From JBNNGK01 sp050268245 (GTDB lineage Bacteria; Pseudomonadota; Gammaproteobacteria; Enterobacterales; Enterobacteriaceae): a DNA stretch of 64,000 nucleotides. Under the pieces are notes generated by a model. The model was not told where the DNA came from. It saw nothing but the letters and a program-made list of their open reading frames with translations, and ran no database searches. Position numbers and translations under genes: made by a program. The stretch covers positions 324,534 to 388,533 of the forward strand of contig NZ_JBNNGK010000003.1 in NCBI RefSeq assembly GCF_050268245.1, in the 5' to 3' direction. This document shows, piece after piece, positions 38,601 through 50,600 of the stretch (its first letter is position 1; each line of letters opens with the position of its first letter).

Positions 38601-41600
38601 GCGTGAAATCGCATATTGGCCATACTTCTGCCGCGTCAGGCGTGATTGGGCTGATAAAAATCGTGCTGTCGATGCGCCATCGTCATCTGCCGGGTTTGAA
38701 AGATTATCGGCAAATCAACCCATTATTCGAATTGCAGGACTCCGCATTTTATCTTCAGAGCTCGGCCTCCGCCTGGCACGGCCACGGCGATAAACCCCGC
38801 TTGGCGGCTCTGAATTCTTTCGGCCACAGCGGAACCAACGCCCATTTGGTCATCGAAGAGTATGTCGCGACGCAAGCGGTGGCCGAACCGGCCAACGCCG
38901 GTTGGATGATTCCTCTGTCGGCCAAAACGCCGGACCGTCTGTACGCGCAGGCAGAGGCGCTGAGCACCTGGCTGGAGACGATGGGGCGACAAGGCCGCGA
39001 GAGCGAAGAGAATGCCCGCGCCTTCATGCAATCTATGGCGTACACGTTGCAAATCGGGCGAGAAGCGATGCCGGAACGTTTCTTGATGATCGTGCACGAT
39101 CATCGTGACTGCCTGCGGCAGCTACAGGCATTTTGCCGCCGGCAAACCGCGACAAGCCATGCTGCGAATGCCGCCAGGAAGCAGCCGCCGTTAAGCGCTG
39201 AGGCTTATCAAGATCGCGGTTTGCACCGGCTTTCCCATGCCGAGCTGGAGACTATCGGCCACGCCTGGTTGCAGGGCCGCCCCGTTAATTGGCAAAGTTT
39301 TTATTCGTCGGCGCCTAAAAGAATTCACTTGCCTGGCTATCGCTTTGCGAAAGCCGTTTTCCGCGCGTCGGATTCCGGCTTCACCGAAAAAAACCGGCCA
39401 GCGGGCAGCGCAATTGCCGACGGCCATTATCCGATTGGGAAAGTGGGCTTATTTAGGGCCGGGCATCCCTGGAGCCGGCCTTTTAATCGCCATCATCCCG
39501 TTTTACGCCATCACAAGGCATTCGGCCAATCGCTGATGCCCGGTCTGGCATACATCGATCTGCTGTTCCAATTTTTCCATCGCCAGGGCATGGATTATCG
39601 GCGGTTGGAAATGCGTAATCTGGTGATCCACCATCCCCTGACCATTGCCGACGATTACGCGGTGGAGGCGCACATCAGTTGCCAAAAACATGAACAAGGG
39701 TACTGGCAGCTTCGCGTTGAAGGCTACGAAGTGTTTGATGATCATCGGCAGTCAGAACTGAAGACCTATATGAGTGCGGAAATGCACTCGGTTCAGGCGG
39801 CACCGTTTGATGAAACACTTGATTTAACCCCGTTGAAACAGGGCGCCACCGGGCGGTTGGGGCTACGGGAAGCCTATGAGACCTTTGGCGGAACCGATAT
39901 TCGCCACAGCGGGCCGATGGTTGGCGACGGCGTAATTTATCACCTGCCTATGGCAAATCTGATCGATATTGCCGTGCCTGAAGAACCCTTGCCCGGCGCC
40001 GAAGACTATCTGTTCCATCCGGTGTTGATCGACGGGAGCGCCATCGGCTCCGGTAGCCTGTTTCTGGAGCAGAACGCGCAGCAGGATATCTTCTTGCCGC
40101 TTTATTACGAATCTTTCCGGGCGACGTCGCCATTATCGGCACAGTGTATTACCCGGATCGGCCGCGACTCGCTGAAACAAACTCCGCAGCTCTCGTACCT
40201 GACCATGGAGTTCTTTACGCCCCACGGAGAAAAGATTGGCGAGCTGAAAAATTTCACCTGCAAGCGCGTGCGCGACGCCGCGGCGATCAACGCATCACAA
40301 CCTCACGCCGACGTGACGACGCAGGCCGCTGCCGCCGTCATGTCCGCCGATCTCATTGAGCCTATGAAAAATGAAACCCTGTCTGTAACCGCATCCATCG
40401 TCGCGGATACGCATGATTCAGCATTGGAATGCGCTGAGCAGCGAGTGAAAAAGATCCTGGCGGATACGCTGACGAAAAGCCCTGAAGAGATTGAAACCGA
40501 TATCGGTTATTACGAGTTGGGTTTGGACTCCGCCGGGCTGTTGCATATGGTGAAGTTACTGGAACAGTCGCTCAAGGTGAAATTGAACCCGACGGTACTG
40601 TTTGAATATGCCAACGTCGGTGAACTCGCCGCGTATTTGCTTGAGCAGTATCCGATGTCGTTCCTCGCGGCGGATAAGGCAAGCGCCGCACAGGGGGACG
40701 TTTCTCCCCAGACGCAAAATGCCGGCATTTCAACGAGCGAGATCCAAACGGATGCCGCAGCGAACAACGCGAAACAGCAAGCGTCTCGTTCATCTGCCGA
40801 CATGCGGCAACCCGCGGCAAGCGGCGATGAAGATATCGCGGTGATCGGGATTGCGGGGCGATACCCCGGAGCACAGGACATGGCGGAGTTTTGGGCTAAT
40901 CTCAACGCCGGCAAGGATTCCGTGACGGAAATTCCCGCAGAGAGATGGCGGAAAGAGGTATTGGATGGCGTCGCTTCGCCTTCGGGCCGCCCGATTTCAC
41001 GCTGGGGTGGATTTATCGACGATGTGGACTGTTTCGACGCCCAGTTCTTCCGCGTATCCCCCCGAGAAGCGCAATGGCTCAACCCTCAAGAGAGATTGTT
41101 CCTGGAAACCTGCTGGACGGCGATCGAGGATGCAGGTTACACGCCGGAGACGCTGGTGGCTGAAGAGGGGCCCAATAAACGGCGCGACGTCGGCGTCTTT
41201 GTGGGGGTAATGCATAACGATTACGCCCTGATTGCTGCGGAAATCGTCAATCGCGGGCAGGTCATGCCGCTGTCGATGAATCATGCCCCCATCGCTAACA
41301 GGGTCTCTTATTTTTGCGGCTTCCACGGGCCTTCTTTTGCCATCGACACGGTTTGTTCCTCTTCCCTGACGGCGCTTCATTTGGCTCTGGAAAGTTTGCA
41401 CCGGGGGGAAAGCAAGGTCGCGATAGCCGGCGGCGTTAATCTGTCCTTGCATCCTTACAAGTACATGACCTATGGGCTGGCGGACATGTACTCCAGCGAT
41501 GGACGCTGCCGGACGTTCGGCGACGGCGGGAACGGTTTCGTCTCCGGGGAAGGGGTTGGCGCGGTCTTGCTTAAACCGCTTTCTCAGGCGCTCAAGGACC

Positions 41601-44600
41601 GGGACAATATTTATGCGTTAATCAAGGGCAGCGCCATCAACCATGTGGGGCAAGTGAGCGGCATTACCGTTCCCAGCCCGGTGGCACAGGCTGATTTGAT
41701 GCTGCGCTGTTACGAAAAGACCGGCATCGATCCACGCACCATCAGCTATATCGAGGCGCATGGCACCGGAACGGCGCTGGGCGATCCGATCGAAATTCAG
41801 GGGTTGGTCAAAGCCTTTAGGCAACATACCCCCGACAAGCAGTTTTGCGCGATAGGCTCGGTGAAATCCAACATCGGTCATGCGGAGTCTGCAGCGGGCA
41901 TCAGCGGGCTCAGTAAAGTGATCCTTCAACTGCATCATAAAATGCTGGTGCCCTCACTGTTGCATGCAGAACAGGTGAATCCTTATCTGGAACTGGAGCA
42001 TTCACCTTTCTATATTCAGCGCGAGGCGAAGGCGTGGGAGCAGCCAAGGGTGGAACACAACGGTGAAGCGATCGCCGTGCCCCGGCGTGCCGGGATCAGT
42101 TCATTTGGCGCCACCGGGTCGAATGCGCACCTGATCGTCGAAGAATTTCTGCCGCCGGTCTCCCACCGAGCGGCGAGTGCTCAGCCGCTGATCGTGCCTT
42201 TGTCAGCGAAAAATGAAGACAGGCTGCGGGTTATGGCGGGAAATTTGGCTCAATTCCTGGCGAACCACCCGAATCTCGACGGACTGCCTCCTGAAGATCT
42301 GGCCTTTACACTCCAGGTGGGCCGCCGGTCATTGGAAGAGCGCGTTGTGTTTGTCGTACAGGATCTCAGGGAGCTGGAACAGAAACTGGCGGCTTTTGCC
42401 ACAGAAGCCGTTTTGCCTGAGCAGAGCTGGCGGGGAAGTGCCGGCAGCAACGGCAAAGACAGCGCCCGCAGCGGCGGTTTTCTCTCGGCGGACGACAGCG
42501 CCGCGCTGCTTCAACGCTGGATAGCGCAAAACGCCGTTCACAAAATCGCCCGTTTTTGGGTTGAAGGCTTTAGGGTGGACTGGCCTCAGTTATACCCGCT
42601 GGCGACACCTTGCCGCATTAGCCTGCCAGGCTATCCGTTTGCCAGAGAGAAGCATTGGCTTCCCGCACCGGACGACTTGGGGCGGATCGCTCACGCCGCA
42701 TCGGCAGCCTCTTCGGACGAGACGGCCGCGCCAGGTTCAGCGCCTGTCAGCCCGGAAGAGCCCGAGAGGCTGATGCTGTTTACGGAGTCGTGGCATAAGA
42801 TGCCTGCGCCGGCCGCACCCCGGCCGCCCCGAGACTTCAACACGCTGATCTGCTTCTTGTCGCAGCCGGAAAGCCAGCATTTGCTGCGATTGCACATGAA
42901 GACGCTGGCGCCGCAAACCGAAGTGGTGTTTGTTTCCCGCGAGCCGGAACGCCGCGCAGAACGCGTTTTCTCGCTGCCGCATGCGGGCGCGGAACAGGAA
43001 CAGACGGAGAACTATCACCGCTGCTTCACCCAGTTGAAATCGGCGCAGATCGACCCTCAGCGCAGCGCAATCCTGTATCTATGGCCGTTGGAAGAGCGCG
43101 GCCATTTGCCGGATTATGCCGCGCTGCATCATCTTCTGTCTTCGATGGTGAAAACAGGCATGGCGCCACAACGTCTGTTGTTGGCCGGCGCCAGCCACTA
43201 TTCGCTTGGCCGGGCCTATCTAGAGTCGTGGATTGGCATCGAGCGTTCCCTGACGGCCGCATTGCCGTCCACGCAATGCGCCATTGCCGCCAGCGTTGTT
43301 TCAGGCGCCGATGCGGCAGATGAAAGCGTGGTGTTGGCCGCACACGCCGTCACCGAGCTCTCTCTCTCTCGGCTTTATCAGCAAATAACGGCGCAAGATT
43401 TTGAAAGCGTTTGCTATGAAAATGAAGAACGGCACGTCCTGCAGGTTCAACCTGGCCCCGCGTCTCTGACGGGGCCGGAGGAAACGGGGATAAAGCAAGG
43501 GGGCACCTACCTGATCACCGGCGGGTTCGGCGGTCTGGGCTTGATTTTCGCCCGATACCTGGCACAGCGTTATTCCGCCCGGTTGATTCTGACTGGCCGC
43601 ACCGCCATGAATGCGGAACGGGGCGCGGTGGTTGACGAGTTGGTTCGGTTGGGGGGACAAGTGCATTACATCCAGGCGGATGTGTGTGATGCCAGCGCCA
43701 TGCGTTTTAATCTGGCGCAGGCCAGACAAGCGATGGGGGCGATCCTTGGCGTGATTCACGCCGCCGGTATTGAAGCCGGGGAACCTGTGTTTGCCAAATC
43801 TCGTCAGGCATTCGAAGCGGTCCTGCAGCCGAAAGTGGATGGGCCGCAAATAGTAGACGAATTGCTCACGCAGGATCCGCTGGATTTTGTCTGCTATTTT
43901 TCCTCCAGCGCTGCATTCTTGGGCGATTTCGGTTCTTGCGATTACGCGATGGGAAACCGTTTCCTGATGAGCTTTGGCAAGCACCGCATGGCGCAGGTGA
44001 AACAAGGCCATCTTCGCGGCAAAACCTTGATTATCAACTGGCCATTCTGGGCCGAAGGGAAAATGGGCGCTCACGACAAAGAAAGCGCTGGCTTCTATCT
44101 CAGCGCGACTGGACAGCGGGCACTTAACAGTGCGGAAGGGCTGCAGGTCTTCGAGCAGTTGTTGCAGCAAGGTGAGGGGCAATATCTGGTTATTGCTGGA
44201 AAGCCCGCTCGCGCCGCCCAGTTATTGGGATTGGATAAACACAGGGTGGCCGGACCGGCCCCGGATCCTGATTCGGCCAGCCCGTCGCACGATGTCGCTG
44301 GCACGGGCGATCTGCAACAACCGGCGCTCCCTGCCGGAAAAACGACCGATATTCGCGCCGAAGTCAGCCACATACTGAAAACGCTGATCCATCGCTTGCT
44401 CGGCACTCCGCTTGATCGGATCGGGTTGGACAGCGGCTTTGCCGATTTCGGTTTTGATTCGATCACGCTGGCGTCATTTTCCCGGGAATTGAGTCAGCGT
44501 TTTAATCTCGACATTACGCCAACGGTGCTCTTCGGCCACTCCTCGGTTAAACGGTTAACGGAATACTTTTGCCGTGAACACGCATCGGTGCTGCATGACA

Positions 44601-47600
44601 TGCTGTCGCCTCACATAGCCGAGGACACCGGTGCTGCCGCCATACCCTTGGTTCAGCCGCCGCCTGAAGCGGCCTCTGCGACAGCGCCGCACCGCGAGAT
44701 CGGGGCCGCTGAGGAGCCGATCGCCATCATCGGCATGAGCGGGCGTTTTCCGCAGGCGGACAGCATCGACGAATTCTGGGATGCGTTGATTCAGGGGAAA
44801 AGTGGTATCGGCGAGATGTCTGAGCCGCGTTGGGACTGGGGCGCCGTCACCGACAATGGAGCGGTTGTTCCGCAATGGGGCGCGTTCATGACGGATATCA
44901 TGCGGTTTGATGCCGCTTTCTTTGATATCGCGCCGAAAGAGGCGATGGACATGGACCCCAGACAGCGAATTTTTCTGCAAGAGGCCTGGCGCACGTTTGA
45001 AGATGCAGGTTACATGGGGCCACGCATCCGCGGCATGTCTTGCGGCGTGTATGTCGGGGCGGAAGAAAGCGATTATGGCATGCTTGTCGGCGAGCAAGGG
45101 TCGATAAATGGCAATCAGAATGCCACGCTGGCGGCGCGGATTTCATATGCGCTGGATCTGAAAGGGCCTAACCTGGCCCTGACCGCGGCTTGCGCATCGG
45201 GCTTGGTCGCCGTTCATCAGGCCTGCCTGGCGTTGCGCCAGGGAGATTGCGAGATGGCGCTGGCAGGGGGGATCAACCTGTTAATGACGCCGTGGGTGTA
45301 TCAGAGCATGCATCGGAGCGGGATGCTGTCGCCTGACGGCAACGCCAGCGTATTTGATCAGCGCGCCAACGGGCTGGTGCCGGGAGAGGCGGTTGCGGCG
45401 GTATTGCTGAAGCCCTTGTCAAAGGCCAAAGCCGATGGCGATCGGATCTATGGCTGCATTAAAGCCAGCGGTGTGAATTACGATGGGAAAACCAATGGCA
45501 TCACGGCGCCGAATCCGCTGCGTCAGGCTGAATTGCTGAAAAATATCTATGACCGCTATCGGATTGATCCCCGCGCGATTCAATACGTTATCTCCCATAG
45601 CACCGGTTCGCAGTTGGGGGATCCGCTTGAAGTTCAAGCGCTGGCCGATGCCTTCGCCGGTGGCGGTGACGATCCCCATCGCTGCGTGCTAGGCTCGATT
45701 AAACCGCTTATCGGCCATACTTTTGCCGCTTCCGGCGTGGTCAGTCTCATCGCCATGCTGAAAGCCATAACGCATCAGACGATGCCGGCGACCCATCGCT
45801 TTGAAACATGCAACCGCTACATCAATCTGGAGCGAACCCCCTTTACCATCGAACGACAGAATCAGCCCTGGCTGCGCCGGGGTATGCAGCCCAGACTGGG
45901 TGCCATCAGCGCGACGGGGATCAGCGGAACCAATGCGCATGCGGTGATTGAAGAATATATTGCAGACGACCCCGAATCCGGGCAGGCGTCAAAAACGCCG
46001 TTGTCGGCAGGGGCCGCCGCGCATTCCACGATCGTGCCAATTTCGGCAAAAACCGCCGAAGCGCTGCGAGCCTATGTCCAGGCCTGCGCGCAATTTCTCC
46101 GGGATCAGCCGGCAACGCGGCTTGATAGGCTGGCCTATAGCCTGCAAACCGGGCGAGATGCCATGGCGCAACGCGTCGCCTTTGTCGCAGCGGATAGCGC
46201 AGAACTGCACGAACAGTTAGCGCAGTTTATTGCCGGCCAGGCTGCGCCGGGCGTTTATCACATTAGTGCGCAAAATGGTGACAATGTCACAAATTCACAG
46301 GCGTGGGGGGATGAAAACTCGGTGCCGCCTGAACAAATTCAGGCATGGATCGCAGCACGCCAATGGCAAGCATTAGCCGACGCCTGGAGCCGCGGCGCTG
46401 AAATCGATTGGTTTGAATTATACCGAGAGGCACGGCCACCGCAGCGCAGCGCGGGGCCAGTCTATCCTTTCCAGGGCAAGCGTTACTGGGCCACTCTCTC
46501 GCCCACAATGCAGCGCGGGCCTGCTGTTGTGCATACGCAAACGGCCGAGGCAGCAAGCGATGCAACGATGGGCGAAAGCAAAACGTCGTCGCTTGACGCC
46601 ATCACGCGTCAGGTTCGTTCTTTACTGATACAGACGCTGTATTTTGAGGAGGCTGATGTTGCCAACCATCAACCGTTTACCGAACTAGGGTTAAATTCAA
46701 TCAATGCAGTTGGCTTTATTGAAGCCCTTAACCGGTCATTAGCGGCCGGGGTGACGATTAATGCAATTTTTGAGTATCCCAGCATTGATGCCCTGTCAGC
46801 ATATTTGCACGCCTTGCCGCGTGGCCGCCTTGCCTCGGCGGCTTCCGATGGCACGAATGGCCAGGCCGAAAGCATGGAAGCCGCGCCGGCACTGAGCGCT
46901 GAACAAGGCGCCGCCGCCCGCGGCCGGCAAATGGGAAAGGCCTGGTTGAAACAGTACCCGGAGTGCATTCCTCTCAGCCGACAACTGCGCGCCGGCGATG
47001 AGCGGGAACATGACCGCTCTCGGTTCTGGATCCACCCGCTGACGGGGTCTACCGGCTTATATCTGAAGGTGGCTGAAAATCTGGGCGATGACTACGCCAT
47101 ATGGGGTATTCATTCGCGCGGTTTCCTGACCCGGTTCTCGCCGCTGAAAAGCATTGAAAGCATGGCGAATTACTATATTGAAATTCTTCAAGCCGGCAAC
47201 GCCACCGGGCCTTATGAACTGGCAGGCTATTCCATGGGCGGGATTATCGCTTATGAAATGGCCCGGCAACTGCAACTGGCGGGCTACCGGGTTTCGAGCC
47301 TGATCCTGCTGGAGCCGCCGTTCCCGCAACCCGAGCCTCTGCGCCAGTCGTCGCCATTTGATTATCGCGACGCCTTGTTGATGAGCGCGAATTTCTTTTT
47401 GCACTATAGTTTGAAAGAAATTTTGGCGTCGGGGCAGGTAGCGTTTGAAAGCCTTGCCTACAGGGAGCAGGAATTAATGGGCATTGACGCCGATAAACTG
47501 GCGGCGTGGCTGGCTGAGGGGTGCCTCAGAAAAGGTGTGGCGCAGCCGTTGCCGGTGGTGCAAGAAAAAATCGAGAATATGGCTCAGATCCTGAAGCACA

Positions 47601-50600
47601 ACCGCGAAGCCATGGCGGCCTACGTGGTGAAAGCGTTACCGAAAGCCCATGATATCGATTTGCACTACATGACCCTGAGCCCATCGTCAAACGATGAGCA
47701 GCCAGACACGGGGAGTGCGTCGTCCGCTTTAGCTGAAAACAATCGCCATGTTCTGGGCGAAGCGCTCACCCATGACGAGAGTCATTGTCAGCGATGGTTA
47801 GACTATCTGCCTGGTGCTCAAGTGTTTCGCAGCCGGGCCAAAGACCATTTTCACCTGTTGTCTGAACGCGAAAGCGTAGCCATGATCTCCGACCGCTGCC
47901 GGACGATTTATCAGAACGCCTCTGCGAGAAAAACAACCGTGGCCGATGCGGAAGAACCTGTGGCGAGGCCGCGTCAACCGGGGCGAGAGCGTATTGCGAT
48001 TATCGGGATGTCCGGGCAGTTCCCCGGCGCCCGAAATGCGGATGAACTCTGGCGGCTGCTCGAGCAGGGCCAATCCGCGTTTACGCCGCCGCCGGATGAT
48101 CGCGGTTGGTCTGCCGGCCAGTATGAAGGCTACGGCGCTTTTCTCACGGAGATAAAATCCTTCGACCCGCTGTTTTTCAACATGTCACCGCAAGAGGCGT
48201 CGATGCTGGACCCTTGCGAACGGCTGTTCTTACAGGAAAGCTGGAAAGCGATTGAGGATGCGGGAATACGGCCTGATGCGCTCTCCGGCGGGCGTTGGGG
48301 CGTTTTCTGCGGCAGCGGGGGCGACTATACGCTGCGCTTTGCCGCAGGCGAGCACTTCGCGCCGAATATCACGCTGTCCCAGATCCCGGGGCGCGTCTCT
48401 TACAGCCTGGACCTGAAGGGGCCTTGTCTCTCCGTAGAGGCCGGCTGTGCGTCATCGTTGCTGTCTATCGCGCAGGCTTGCGACCATTTAGCGCAGGGGC
48501 AATGTGACGTGGCCATTGCCGGAGGGGCGCAGATTTACTCCACGCCGAATATGTTGATCAGCGCTTCCCGTTTTGGGCTGTTATCGCAGGCGGATCGCGG
48601 TGGCGCATTTTCGACGTGCGCCAGCGGCATGATGCCCGGTGAATCGGTGGGGGTGATTATTTTGAAACCTCTGTCGTTGGCATTAGCGCAGGGGGATCGC
48701 ATCCACGGTGTGATCGAAGGCTGGGGCAGCAACCACAATGGCCGAACCCACGGGATTATGGCCCCGAGCGCCAAGGCGCAGGTGGCGCTATTGTCCGATA
48801 CTTATCAACGGTTTGATATCCGTCCGGAGAGCATTACGCTGGTGGAAGCCCATGCCACGGGAATGCCCGCCGCAGATACGGCGGAAATCGCCGCCCTGAG
48901 CCAAGTGTTTCGAGGTCAGGAACGTGCGCGTCAATCCTGTGCGCTGGGTAGCGTTGAAAACAACATTGGCCATGCGTTTCACAGCTCGGGAATTAATCAC
49001 CTGTTCAAGGTGTTGTTGGCGCTCAAGCACCGGGCGATTCCCGGCACGCCGAATACCGAAGACCGCGAGGTGCTGCCTGCGCTGGAAGACGGCCCGTTTT
49101 ATATCAATTCGGCAACGGTTCCCTGGCAGCCGGAAGCAGGGCAAGCACGTCGGGCCGCAATCAGTTCATTTGGGGCTACGGGGATCAATGTTCATCTTGT
49201 TATCGCCGAGCCTGATTCAAACGGGGAAGCGCGTGAAAAAGGGCAGGATGGTAGCCTTTCATTGGCCACCTCGCGATTGGAATGCGCCAGGCCTGTGTAC
49301 CTCGCACTGTCGGGAAAGAATGAAAGGGCCCTGCAGCAACGTTGTCGTGAGTTGCAAAAGTTTGTGCAGGCCAGGCCAGAATTGGACCTGCAACAGTTGG
49401 CGGCCAACTTGTTGTTGCGCAGAACGCATTTCGCCTACCGCTGCGCCTGCGTGGTTTCTGGCGTCGAAGAATTACGCTATTTTCTGGCGCAGGTGGTAGC
49501 GGGTGCGGTTTTAACCCCGGCGGACCCAGGTTACCGGGGCAAAGCGGCGCCAGGCGGGCAACGATTGGCGGAGCATGCGGCCTCATCCTCCGTCGCGTGC
49601 GTTCGGCAAGCCATTCAGGATCCGAGCGATAGCGGGAATTGGTTGAGGTTAGCTAGGCTTTATGTCGATGGCGTAGACTTCATGACCCAGGATTTCCACG
49701 CTGGGGCCAATATCGCTCAGGCGTTCTCTTCGGCGGAGAAATTCCCGTTGTCGTTGCCAACCTATCCGTTTGACGCGCGTTTATGCTGGGCCGGCAACGC
49801 CGAACCTGCACCTGTAGGCAAATCATCGGCAGATCTTGCGCCCGAGCAGACGCCAGCGCCGGCGGCTGCCCAGCCGATCGTGCAAAAATTGCTCGGCATT
49901 CTGGCGGAACTGGCTGGCCTCGCCAGCACAGAAATTGATCCGGATGAGCCGATAACGCACTACGGCATCGATTCATTGTTGGGGTTGCGTTTGCTTAACC
50001 GGATCAACTCAGCGTTTGTCACGGCATTCGATGCCGAGCTGCTGACCCGCGGCACGCTTCGGGCGATTGCCGGGGAGATTGCCGCTCATCCGCTCTCCGC
50101 GCCGGTGGCGGTGCCGCAAGACGCCGCAAGCGCGTCGCGCCCAGCCTATATTCAATCGGCCTCGCTGGCGATACGACGGACGGCTGCCTTGACTGCCGAT
50201 GAGTTGACCTTGGCGCGTGCCGAGTTGGGCCGACTATTGCAGCAGGGCGTTGGCGTCTGGAAAGACTCAGCCCATCTGCATGTCGAGTTTAACCGCAATG
50301 CCCCCTGCGCCCGACAGGCGCTGGAACACGCGAATCAGGCGGATATTTTGGGGATGTCTCTGGAAGAGGGAGTGCGTTACTACCCGACCAGCCACATCCA
50401 GGCATTCGTTCTGCATGAAACCGAGGTGAAAAAACGCGCAACATTTAATATCGGCCAAGGCTTTTGGCTCGAGATGCCCATCGATCTGGCGCTGTTGAAT
50501 CAGGCATTGAACGACATGGCGCGCCGCCACGCGATTTTGAGAACCGGCGCCGAACTGGTCGCGCAACAGTGGGCGCAGGTCGTGCATGAGGCCTTAACGC

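Noticed and set aside
46930..47920. Internal TE as evidence of a missed gene boundary or assembly error in oocS
   Set aside because: The frame stays open for another 3.8 kb with a complete, coherent KS-ACP-C, so the TE is a genuine internal domain.
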